Origin: Limnephilus marmoratus
Lineage: Eukaryota > Arthropoda > Insecta > Trichoptera > Limnephilidae
Direction of reading: 5' to 3'
Length of the DNA stretch: 64,000 nucleotides
Assembly: GCA_917880885.1 (NCBI GenBank)
Contig: OU862933.1
Span: 8,107,452 to 8,171,451, forward strand
Part shown: piece by piece, positions 33,101-43,600 of the stretch
How the letters are laid out: every line of letters starts with the position of its first letter
Numbering within the stretch: position 1 is the stretch's first letter
Translations under genes and position numbers: made by a program
Notes under the pieces: generated by a model
Told to the model about the DNA's origin: nothing
Databases searched by the model: none
The model's input: only the letters and a program-made list of their open reading frames with translations

Positions 33101-33867
33101 TGGTTTGGTTTCGCCCAGTTTGAGTGTTGGTGACCATTTTATAAATCCGATAGGAACTGGTTCCAAAAATAGCCGGCTCCTCGGATCCACTGTGATCTAG
33201 TGACATCTAGTCACCGGGACAAAGTAAATGCGACAGGCAATGACGTCATATGTAATATATAGCCGCGCGGTACTACTATTCACAACTGCCAGGTAAAATG
33301 ATAATCATGTTACCGTCAATTTCTCCATATCTGGAGGAATACTCAAAATTATAAATCCGTAGTACTTACACCTACCAGCGGCAAGTCCTCATGCAATCGT
33401 AAGTGTCACCATCACCTCACAACATAAGTGTCGCCATCCTTTGGCATTACTGGCAATTTGCTTGAATTCGGTTCTATTACAAAAGTAGCTTTTTAACGAA
33501 TTTCAAGTAGGAAGATGGTTTTGCGTATGGCACGGAATCAGAGTTGCATTCTTAGCCGGATTCTTAAATTTCAACCGTACAGTCTCTGGTCTATTAATAC
33601 TGTTCGATTGTGAAAAAGTGGCATTCGTCATTTCAATGGCTTATTCTGATGTTGATGAAATGTTTCAACAAAGTATTTACTTTGTTTTCAGCTGCTTCAA
33701 AGGCGGTCTTCATAATAAGACAGGTGGACAAAGACACTCATTACAAGGAGGATATTGTCTATGACTGCCCGCCCCTACTCAGCCACTGGTGCTCCCGGGT
33801 GGCAGACTATACCAGGCAAGACTTCATGAAAAACCTCGTCAATCACTTTAGATTAAAACGGGGCTAG
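30111..33867 (+). CDS. membrane-anchored SRPBCC/START-like protein, three exons
   Basis: Assembled from exons 30137-30327 (coding part), 32243-32436 and 33692-33867; every junction is GT-AG and in phase, giving 186 residues. A likely 5' UTR exon border is the acceptor tttccag ending at 30110. Residues 1-28 form an N-terminal membrane anchor (basic WHKRR, then VLTIVVISIAAFILL). Residues about 38-170 resemble a helix-grip domain of the SRPBCC superfamily: LPDVKAERVWEFLADFSNTK starts the first helix, WPYLESFGVGHYSI is a strand region, and the DYTRQDFMKNLVNHFRL helix closes it. Lipid or other small-molecule binding is a family-level inference; no catalytic residues are expected. The gene is intact, and its introns carry hAT (30720-31420) and repeat C insertions. 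I do not recognise a named orthologue. Confidence 0.75.
30137..30327 (+). CDS. START-like gene, coding exon 1
   Basis: ATG in context cgccATG; 63 codons plus 2 bases, ending at donor cacat|gtaagt. Encodes the membrane anchor and first helix. Confidence 0.8.
30720..31420. mobile_element. hAT-type MITE in intron 1 of the START-like gene
   Basis: Perfect 8-bp duplication acttatac (30712-30719 and 31421-31428). TIRs cacgggcgtagccagg and cctggctacgcccgtg. Long G tracts follow the left TIR (G10 at 30747) and form an almost pure G run of about 38 bp at 30837-30875. No coding capacity. The open frames with poly-Pro are translations of those tracts. Confidence 0.9.
32243..32436 (+). CDS. START-like gene, coding exon 2
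   Basis: Acceptor ttttcag|GCGCAAT; donor gtgct|gtgagt. It completes the split Met codon, encodes 64 further residues and leaves one base for the next exon. Contains YEEPLPLWPYLESFGVGHYS. Confidence 0.8.
33040..33480. repeat. dispersed repeat C, copy 1
   Basis: Closely matches 49322-49700: hairpin-like aaacccactctgcaggtttt, then ccagtttgagtgttggtgac, cattttataaatcc and caggcaatgacgtcatatgt. The element class is not identified. It lies in intron 2 of the START-like gene. Confidence 0.65.
33692..33867 (+). CDS. START-like gene, terminal exon
   Basis: Acceptor gttttcag|CTGCTTC; 57 residues and TAG at 33865-33867. Encodes SKAVFIIRQVDKDTHYKED and the closing helix. Confidence 0.8.
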
Positions 33868-34450
33868 ATGCTGTGCCGGCGCAATTGGAGCAGGCCACTC
33901 CGAACGCCAACTTGCCAAGGAGCCAAGGTGCTGATAATAGCTAACATCAAATATAGCGCCCTTGAGGTTTTTACTAGCGCCAGGAGCCGTTTGGCTCAGG
34001 ACCTACGTTGGCTAGATGTTTGGTTCTCACTAAGTTGATTTTTTCAAGTTAAAATAATTGAACTACAAGTAAAGTGCTACATTTGTAAGTTGGTGAAAAA
34101 TGAGGGTGCTGATCTCTATGAAATAACGATAATAGGCGTGGTCGCCAGATTAAAATATAAAGATATAGCATTAGTTCATGTTTACACCACTGTGTAGCAC
34201 TGTATTTTTTTGATAATATAATTACAAAGTGACATAAATTAAAAACATGGTATATTTTAATAAAAATTCCTAAATGCATTCAAATATGTAAATTATATGT
34301 ACCTATTTCATTGATCGGAAATCTTAGTCAGATTACGAAAATATCATATTTATGTTAGCGACATTTCAGTGTTTTTTATTTATAGAAAAAGTGGTTACGG
34401 ATTGAGAGGTCACAACTTCTTTGTTTTTAACATTTCATATTTGCCTTTTA
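33868..34450. other. 3' flank of the START-like gene
   Basis: The first part (33890-34010) is a dispersed repeat fragment (gtttttactagcgccaggag) also found inverted at 24700-24720. Several AATAAA-like motifs occur after 34230, but no polyadenylation site can be chosen with confidence. Confidence 0.4.
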
Positions 34451-34630
34451 AAAATAAATGTGTTAACCTATTCGCCATCAAGGGCACATATAGCTGTGCG
34501 AATAAACCTTGCCATCAGAGTTATGCGTACATATATGTGCATTCACCTTCATAGAATATGTACGAATCATAAAAAGTGCCGCTTATAACCTTTATCCCAC
34601 AAACATCAGGAAGGCGGCTGAATAGGTTAA
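34451..34630. mobile_element. short piggyBac-like MITE
   Basis: Begins ttaacctattcgcc and ends ggctgaataggttaa, giving TTAA at both borders and imperfect inverted termini. TTAA target duplication is the piggyBac rule. No coding capacity. Confidence 0.5.
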
Positions 34631-35740
34631 AAAGAAAAGAAGATAGTGTGCCGACATGAAAATAATTATTTAAAATATACATTTTCCAATCGTAAAAATA
34701 AAAGATTTCACTAAAACTTGGCATTACTGTTTATTCATCACATTGTAAATAAACATAAATAAAATGTAATACATAACACTTCAAACATAAAAATCCACCG
34801 TTTAAAACCAACAAAAATGCGCACTTGAATTGACATTCACAAATTAATAAAGACAAGTAAATAATATCAAACAATGCTTTTTTACATTTCAGAATGTTTT
34901 TAATATAATTATATTTCATTAAATTTAAAAAAAAATTATGTGAATAAATTCCAGCCACAGAAACAAATATAACGCTGAAAAATATTTTGCCAAATTCATA
35001 AGAGTAGGTACATATTGTATCAATGTTTTTTAATAAATATAAAAAATGTATAAATTAATTTAATTTGTGAGAATAACTATTACATAAATAAGAAAGAACA
35101 CAATAAATAGGAATTAATTGTTAAGAAATCATAATTATTGCACAATGAATGACCATTTTGAATAAATTTTTTATATCAGTTTTTCCGATTAATCCAAAAG
35201 TTTGTACCATAAAGGGAGAGATATAACAATAATTTAAAATTATTATGTAGTATTTTAATCGGTAATTTTTATTGCATTGTGCCACAAAAGAAAATATTTT
35301 TTAAAAGTTGATGTTTACATTTCATCGCTGTTTAATTATTTTATATGTATAGATTTGAAAAAAAAAATAATAAATACAAAAAATCAAATAAAAAACATGC
35401 ATGTAGGTGACCGGTATATACTTGATACGACATACTGAAGTGTTTTCAGAAGAGAAACAATACATAAGCAAAAAAAGGTACATATTGAGACAATCTATCA
35501 CATATTAATAATAAATTATTCTTATCCATTCATTACAAGGAAGGCAAATAGAAAAACAAAAATTCTAAATAGTGGTAGGCTAGAATATGGAATACTCCAT
35601 TATCTGTACTGTTCGGAACCAATGGTGAACAAACTGTCAATAATAGGTACTGTTGAAGTGGTGCATTTTCTGGCTTATGCATTCGCAATTTCCACCAGCA
35701 CATATTATATCAGATCAAGTCACCCTGCTTAAATAATTAC
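34631..35740. other. AT-rich intergenic DNA
   Basis: Between the convergent START-like gene and the SNF2-like gene. No exon or repeat could be identified. Confidence 0.4.
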
Positions 35741-35744
35741 TTAA

Positions 35745-36397
35745 CCCCTCCGCAACGTAAGCAGATATAAGCATTAGAAATAGGACGGCAGTCAAGTACA
35801 ATAAGCGTGTTTACCCGTCAGCGCGTGTTTCCATAGAAATCGTTCCAACTCAGTTATTGTTTTAGTTACATCCCTAAACCAAAAAGTAAAAGGTCGATAG
35901 TAGATCAAGCTGTACATCTCTATCAAGTTGTCTATAGAAATACATAACAGGAATCAGCTGTCAGTCGCGTAGTTGACAAAAATATTTTCCCACGCAAATT
36001 TACTACTGGCAGCTCGTCCGCGCTCGACATTTTTAATTTTTATTAAATATTTTTATATGAAATGATAAAAAAGTGTTTATTACACATATATACAATAGAA
36101 TAAGTATTGTTGTTTACATAATCTGTGATTTTAGTATCGTTTTCACATAAAAGCATCACGTGAGTCATTTTTACCTGTTTTTAATGTTTGCATGCTAAAT
36201 TTTAATATTTACAAATCTTAATATTTATTTGTAATATAATAATTCAAAAGCTTATTTTGTAACCTTTTTAAAACAGTTTTTACTATTCGGCTACGTACAG
36301 AAATGTTTCATTAATAGAGCTTTAATTGTGAAACGGTAATAACATAAAGTTTTCGTAAAATGTCATTTTGTTTGAGACAACTCAAAATTCGGAGGGG
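35745..36397. mobile_element. piggyBac-like MITE, 653 bp
   Basis: TTAA at 35741-35744 and 36398-36401, with termini cccctccg and cggagggg directly inside. CCC...GGG termini next to TTAA are the piggyBac signature. No transposase frame is present, so it is non-autonomous. Confidence 0.65.
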
Positions 36398-36401
36398 TTA
36401 A

Positions 36402-36882
36402 GTTATTATTTGTATCATTGCATTTAGAATTATTAAGGAAACAATTGAACTAATGGGTAGATTGGTCAAACCTTTACATTGATGGCTTTTTCAACGCCAT
36501 CCATCCTATCTCGCGGCACGTTTTGACACAATGTATGTGTTTGAATGAAATTTAATGGGTCATATATATGTGAGTCGACAGACGTACAACAGCCGCGTTG
36601 ATTCGCAACGGAGGAATCAAACACAATGTACAAGAATTTTTTAAACAAATGGTATGTACACATATGAAAGTCAATTACACTACATAATAATGCAATAAGT
36701 TCTACATACTTGTATAAATTTAATGTAGATAAATGTACATGTAGTTTTAATTAACTCAGTGCCAAAACTAGCATATAAAAATACAAATATATATATCGCC
36801 AAGGACCCCATTACCTGCCAATTCCATATCCATAAAAACTACATTGAATAAATAATAATTGTAATCCATAAACCTAACTTAA
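36402..36882. other. 3' flank of the SNF2-like gene
   Basis: Downstream of the minus-strand stop at 36883. 36480-36600 resembles 48050-48130 (tctcgcggcacgttttgaca versus a related tract), so part of it is a dispersed repeat. A candidate minus-strand polyadenylation signal (attattta/aataaata) lies near 36845-36890. Confidence 0.35.
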
Positions 36883-37668
36883 TTATTTATTAATATTTCT
36901 AGGTTGAAAAAAGAAGTCATTGAGTAGTTGAAACTTTACCTTCTCTTGGACATTTGTGGAATGGTCTTCTAGCGAATGCTTGAGAAATTTATTTTGATCA
37001 AAAGGCGCACCTATTTCACATGTCTCTTGTTTGACATCGACGACTTCTGTCTGTTTTCTCAAATTTACATTGCTATTACTAAAAAGAGAATCTAAAAGGT
37101 AAAACGTTGCATCTTTTTGACTTTGTGCGGGACCTGAAATATCCATTGAATTTGAGCCATTATCTGTTTCGATTTTGACTGAAACTGTATTCGGTTGAAT
37201 TCTAGTGGCAATGTCACTCATTTTGTTTGCAGGTGTAGAACGATTGTCTTGCATTGCTGAGCATTCTTCCTTTATAACTTGTTTTGCCTTATATTCAGCA
37301 GTTTCATTGACTGATTGATCGCGGGAATCATCATTACTGACAGTAATGTTATTATATGATACAGGCTTACTTCTTTTTATTTTAAGTCCAGTATCATCCT
37401 TTCCCTTTCTTTTAAAGCATTCGTCCTTATCAGCTGGCACTGCTGGAATAAAATCTAGAATGGAGGGAGACAACTCGTCTTCTGGAGGGTTCTTTTCGGT
37501 CACTGCTGGCTGATGTACTGAAGTAATTGAACTGTTTAGTTTACCCGAACAAACAACAGTTGGTTCTTGTTTTAAAACCAATACTTGATTATTTGCGACT
37601 TTCTTGCTTAAACTTAATTCAGTGTCATGTAGTTTTTCAATCCATTCTGCAAAAGATTTCTTGTAATC
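36883..37668 (-). CDS. SNF2 N-lobe gene, terminal exon (tail domain)
   Basis: Acceptor tttttcag|GATTAC, 261 residues and stop at 36883-36885. Predicted mostly disordered, S/N/D/E-rich. NLS-like FKRKGKDDTGLKIKRSKP lies at tail residues 85-102. Consensus psi-K-x-E sites are LKQE, IKEE, VKIE and VKQE. Two related hydrophobic stretches, YLLDSLF and QLLNDFF, lie near the end and may be short interaction motifs. Confidence 0.8.
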   Translation of the reverse strand, partial: DYKKSFAEWIEKLHDTELSLSKKVANNQVLVLKQEPTVVCSGKLNSSITSVHQPAVTEKNPPEDELSPSILDFIPAVPADKDECFKRKGKDDTGLKIKRSKPVSYNNITVSNDDSRDQSVNETAEYKAKQVIKEECSAMQDNRSTPANKMSDIATRIQPNTVSVKIETDNGSNSMDISGPAQSQKDATFYLLDSLFSNSNVNLRKQTEVVDVKQETCEIGAPFDQNKFLKHSLEDHSTNVQEKVKFQLLNDFFFQPRNINK

Positions 37669-40600
37669 CTGAAAAACAAAATTAATGAATGGTGAAAAAC
37701 ACAATAAATCAAATAGAAGTCAATTCGATAGAGAGCTGAAATGGAATTAGAATTGGCCTTTAACCCCTCACGCTAATTTGTTCGGGTTTAGGAACAACTC
37801 ACATAAAGGTCTCGGAGAAATCGTCGAGTCTTTACAATGGTTAGAAATAAGATCTAAACGGTGTTAGAAAGAGAAAATATCACGTTTTATATTCAAATCT
37901 AAAAGTTAAAGACAAAATAATTTAAATGTACACCTTTATGAATCCAAAGTTTCCCGCGGCAATTTGAAACAAAAATATGTAATATTATTTTTTTTTTATT
38001 AATTACTAGCTGACCCAGAAACATTGTTCTGCAAAATAAATTATTTCTAGTGAATATTTTGCTTGTTAAATAAAAAATAACAGGAGGAATGCAGATTCTG
38101 CCAAAGTTTGTTTTTTCCAAAAACCATGTTTTCACCGCGTTTTAAGTTGAGAACTTTAATCTGGAAGGTGAAAAAAAGTGCGGAAAGCAATAGAAAAAAA
38201 ATTTGAATAAGTAATTAATTTTCAATTGCGTTAAATACAATTTCACTTGCGAACCGACATTATGACAGACCGGCGGGTGCCAGCGGGCATTTCATCACTG
38301 TTGGTATCCCTGATACAAAGACGAGCTAAATACGATTGTAGCCAACTTCGTGGGATAACTGATGAGGCGCATAATTATGAAATTTGTCTAGCGGGCTTGC
38401 GTATGTTATCTTTACTTTAAAAAACAGCCTACGTTTTTGAATGGTTTGTTTGGCTACACAGGGTTTGTGTAGCGGGCTTGTGTATGTTATCTTTACTTTA
38501 AAAAACAGCCTACGTTTTTGAATGGTTTGTTTGGCTACGCAGGGTTTGTGTATATTATCTTAATTTAAAAAACATCCCAGGATTTGAATGGTTTGTCTCC
38601 ATTCCAGTACCTGATTAGAGGTTCCTTTACATTATATTATTAATTCTGTTTTTCATAATTACGCACCTTATTACTTATCCCACGAAGTCGACTACAATCG
38701 TATCTGGCTCTTGTTTGTAGGTCTGGGATACCAACATAACAGTGACAAAATGGCGGGCGGAGTGTCGTAGTATCGGTTCATGAAGTGAAATTTTATTTAT
38801 ACTTTAAACGGCTGTATCTCCTTCAATTTTGCCGAGCGTGCCTTAATTTTTTTTATTCAGCTTCTCCACACTTTTCTCATCTAGAAAGTGCCTTTTTATC
38901 AAATTTCCAAACTTTGGCAGAATCTGCATTTCACCCAAAATAACAAATGTATTATAAGTGTATGGGGATAACAAAAAGAGGAATGGAGTGCTGTAGAAGA
39001 TGACCGCCAATGAAAACAAAAAAACATCAACCATTCGTTTTATCAATGGAACGTATTTAATATAAACATAAATAATTTCATTCTGTTTGAAATACGAATG
39101 ACAGTTAAATTTGTTCATACAAAAATACTAAAATCGCGATTGAAAAATGGGAGGGTGGGGGTAGGAGGGAAAAAATTTGGGATTATTTTTTGATGCCAAA
39201 TAAAAAAAAATACAAACAAAAAAAATTGTCAAAAAAATTGAAATTTTTTTTTGGATAGGGAAACCCTAATGCGGTATGAAATATACTTTACGACCTATTC
39301 TCATACCTACCCAATACTCATACATAAAAAATTTCGTAAAAATCGGTCCAGCCATTTCGAAGGAATGTGACCACAAACACCATGACATGAGATTTTTATA
39401 TATATACAACGTGTCCAGAAACTCGTAGTACAAGCGCGGAAACTAGTGAATCTTCATCACGTAGAGAACCCAAAAAACTTATTTTTTTCGATCTGAGCAT
39501 TTCGATTTATATATTATTTTTTAACGATTTTTCTATTTTTTCGGCAACTAAAGGGTTAAAAAAAAATTTGAGTCTGGTTTACCATTCGGTGCATTTTAAA
39601 AGACTTTATATATCTAATATTAACCCTTTAGTGACCGATTTTTTCAAATTTGACCAAAAAAACTCCAACTTCGGTCCCGATTTACTCGAAAACGAAAGCT
39701 CAAATAAAAAAAATTATATCACGAATCGACTCCGAATGTGATGTAGATTGACCAGTTTCTCGCTTGTACTACGAGTTTCCGGACACCGTGTATATATAGA
39801 TTTTTACATAAAACAACAAAAAATGAGTTTGACGATAAAGTTTATAATACGCCTAATAAAAAATGTGTGTTTTATTTTTTTTCGTATCAGTTGATAGTTG
39901 CTAGTTAGAAAAATCGTAAGGTGAGCCATTTTTAAAGTTCGCGTTAAAAAAATTTATAATTCAAAAATAATGTTTATTTTGAAATAAAAAAAAATTGAAA
40001 AAAAAAATTTTTTGTTTCAAAAACAATTTTTAGTTTTTTAATGTGTTTAGAAATATTAATATTATAAAAATATAATATTTTATATTAAACAGAGTAGCAA
40101 GAGGATTGGATGCGAAATATCAAACAGACGTTATTTACACTGACTTTGCAAAAGCTTTCGACCGTGTAGATCATGACGTACTTTTAAGAAAGATCCATAA
40201 AATAGGCTTTGACCAACCTCTGATACAGTTTATTGTGACATACTTAAAAAATAGAACACAGTATGTATGCATCGGTGGCCAAGAGTCCTGGGAATTTCCT
40301 GCATTTTCAGGAATACCTCAGGGGTCAAACCTGGGACCTCTACTATTCTTGATATTAATCGATGATATTCAAGAATGCATCCAGAGTACTACTTGCTTGC
40401 TTTTTGCTGATGATCTCAAACTGCTCAGGACGATACGCGACATTCAAGATTGTTTTAAGTTACAACTTGATTTAGACGCAATATCTTCATGGGCAGATGA
40501 GAATAAACTTTTCTTTAATGTAAAAAAATGTGTCACCATGACCTATACGCGTTCCAAAAACCCGATTAAATTTGATTATAAATTAAATAATGAAATATTG

Positions 40601-43600
40601 TCATCAGTAAAATTCATCAAGGACCTCGGGGTTACATTCGATCCCAAACTTACTTTTTCAGATCATATAGTGGAGTTGACATCATCGTGTTACAAACTTC
40701 TTGGATTTGTGATAAGAATAAGTAAACAATTTTCCAAGCCCGAAGCAATGACATCGATGTTTAACTGCATTATACGATCAAAATTAGAATACGCTTCTGC
40801 TGTTTGGGCCCCATACCAGCAAAAATACATAGATTTATTAGAACAAATCCAAAAAAAGTTTCTAAGGTATCTTTATATGAGAATGCATGGTGAATACCCG
40901 CGATTTATGCATCATCTAGATTTGCTATCTGAAACGCGCTTCGAAAGTCTCCATTCTAGAAGGAATGAGACCCTAACAGTCACAGCTTTCAAAATTATAA
41001 ACTATTACATTGACAGCCCATACCTCTTAGAATGCTATAAATTGTTCGTACCGAACAACTACTGCCAGGGTCGCCACCATGACTTGCTCTATATCCCTCA
41101 TGGCAGAACAGACGTTGTGGCCCAACATAGCATGACAAGAGATATGGTGCTGCTAAATGATATTTCTAGGTCTCTTGACATTTTCAACATTAGTCTTGAA
41201 GGTTTCAAGAATAATTTTAAGCAAGGACTCTAAAATATGTATTTTTGTAATTTTGTAATTTCTTTTCTCATGTATATATTATGTGTATTGTAATAGGATT
41301 AAATCAATCTGTAATGCACAAAAAAAAAAAAAAATCCATTTATTTGGAGTTTGGAGCTGAAAAATTTTGGCCTTCCGATAAAATAGGCTCAAAGTCTGAG
41401 TGGTAAAACGGGGACCTTTGAAATGTAACAACAACAAAATGTGCTTATTGGCCATTTGATGACAAATTTACATTTGAATTTCTGGAAATACCCTAATCTT
41501 AGAAATTTTGTACAGAAGATTTTATTGCACATATTAGTACAACCTTAGGGGGCATACATTAATTATGCGACTTCAAAAGGGAGGGGGGGGGTCCAGCGAA
41601 ATCTCATGTTACTTAAAAAGAATTTACGAAGTGGCCCAAATTTATCTCACCAAAGGGGGGGGGGAGGGGTCTAGATTTGAAATAAAATTGCTCACGTAAT
41701 TAATGGATGCCCCCTTAGTAATTTTTAGACCAGTTGTCTAAATTAGGTGATCATCTGGATAATGGGGAGATGGGTCTCACTAGCTCAAGAAAATAACCCG
41801 TTCAGGAGAAGGCAACTAGTCTAAAATCATTGGCAACAGGTAGTACCTACCAGTACCGACTTAAGGCTGAAGGTGATTAACATTGGCAAAGCTGTAGAAA
41901 GACAACCCACGGTATGACAGTGAAATTGTGATGTGGAAGGCAATGGAATCATCGTTGCGAAACAAAGGAAAGTCATGGAAGCGTATGACTGTGCCAAGCT
42001 ATGACTAAACTGCTCGGACTATAGTTGGCCTTTGGTGTGTAGAAAAAGAGGGGGGGCGCTGAAGTGAACTATGCTGGCGAAACTTTTGTGCGCACGTTTC
42101 CCATCTCCCTCATTTTAATTATTTATGGATTGCCCTAATGATGGGCGACCTTCGATAGGAGACAGAGAAGAATGCAGAAATAAGGTTTTCATAAGGTGAG
42201 TTACGTAAATCAGTTGTAGATACTTACATCTGTTCTTATTGGAAGTTGGCTGGCGACGGATGCTGCAGTCCTCCTCAGCAGCCACCTTCTACACATAACC
42301 TGTAGACATTGCCACATTTTCCAAAGATCGGATAAGTCTCCATTATCATTTGACGAAAATGTTGTTTCAAAATCCTTCTGATTGCCAACTCTATTGCCAG
42401 ACACCCAATCCAGAGATTTATACAGCTTCTTTTTATCATCCTAGATGAGAAAAGAGACATGATAATTAATAATTGAAGAAAGTAACACTAATAATCTAAA
42501 CGAAAATATGAAAGAGAACAAGACACAGAAAAATAAAAAGCTAATGGTCGCAACTGGAACTCGAAATCAGAACTTCTCGTCGTACCGGGACAAACGCCTT
42601 ATTCAATTTGGCCACTGCCACCTCTTATTAAACCGTCATATTTAAAATTTACATATTATCTTCAACCAATTTTTTTTTCCATATTATTGGCAACTACCTT
42701 TTTCATTGAGATTTCTGTAAGGTGAAAGGTTCTGGGTTCGAGTCCCAGTTGAGACCATTATCTTTTTATTTTTCTGTAGCTTTTTCTCTTTCATATTTTC
42801 GTTTAAATTATTAGTGTTATCTTCTTCTTCAATGATATATGTATTACATTGATGGGAATAATCTTCAAAAGTTATAAAAAGAGTTGTTCTTACAAAAATT
42901 GACATAATAATTATTAACATAATATTTTATGGGATAACCCTATAAAAAAAAGAACTTTCAAAAATCTAAAATTATGACAACAATATTTATGTAGTGCTGA
43001 TGTGATAAAAGTTACAAGGCAAAAATTTTAACACCACTTACTTGTAAATTCGCACTGGTAAGCCATAGTTTAAAAGTAGGCTTGGCAGCGGATACTTGTT
43101 TTAGTGCCATCAGTGGGTCAAGATTATCTACCACAATAATATCCCATTTTCTAGATGCTAATACTTCATACTGCTTTAACGAAGCTACTACGAAACTTGC
43201 TTGCGAAACATCTGAAAAAAATGTAAATAATTTACAAAAGTGAAAAGAAAACCCAATTGTATGGCAATGCGGGACACAGTGGGGGGTGTCAACGGGGAGG
43301 GGGGGGGGTATGTTTCAAATTTTCTCTCTCGGAAATCGAGAATTTGGCTCATATGAACTACAATCTCAACAAGAAAATGGTTTCTCTTTGATTCTGGCAG
43401 CAGATACGCAGTGGCGGCTCGAGCACATTTTTTGTGGTGGGGACTGTCATTTTTTGTTTAGACATTTTCATGTTTTTTATGTTGTGTTTTACAAAAAAAA
43501 TGAGTTATTGCGTTTGTCATGTGCTCCCACGAATTTTCGTGTTTTGTCAAACTTTCCGATATATATTTAAAATATATAAGATTAAAATTAATTTTAAATC

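Noticed and set aside
38390..38570. Tandem satellite array
   Set aside because: Only two copies of a roughly 75-90 bp unit inside the family B core; better described as a local duplication.
42730..42752. Functional tRNA suggested by a perfect T-arm
   Set aside because: No acceptor, D or anticodon stem can be folded upstream; it fits a tRNA-derived SINE fragment.
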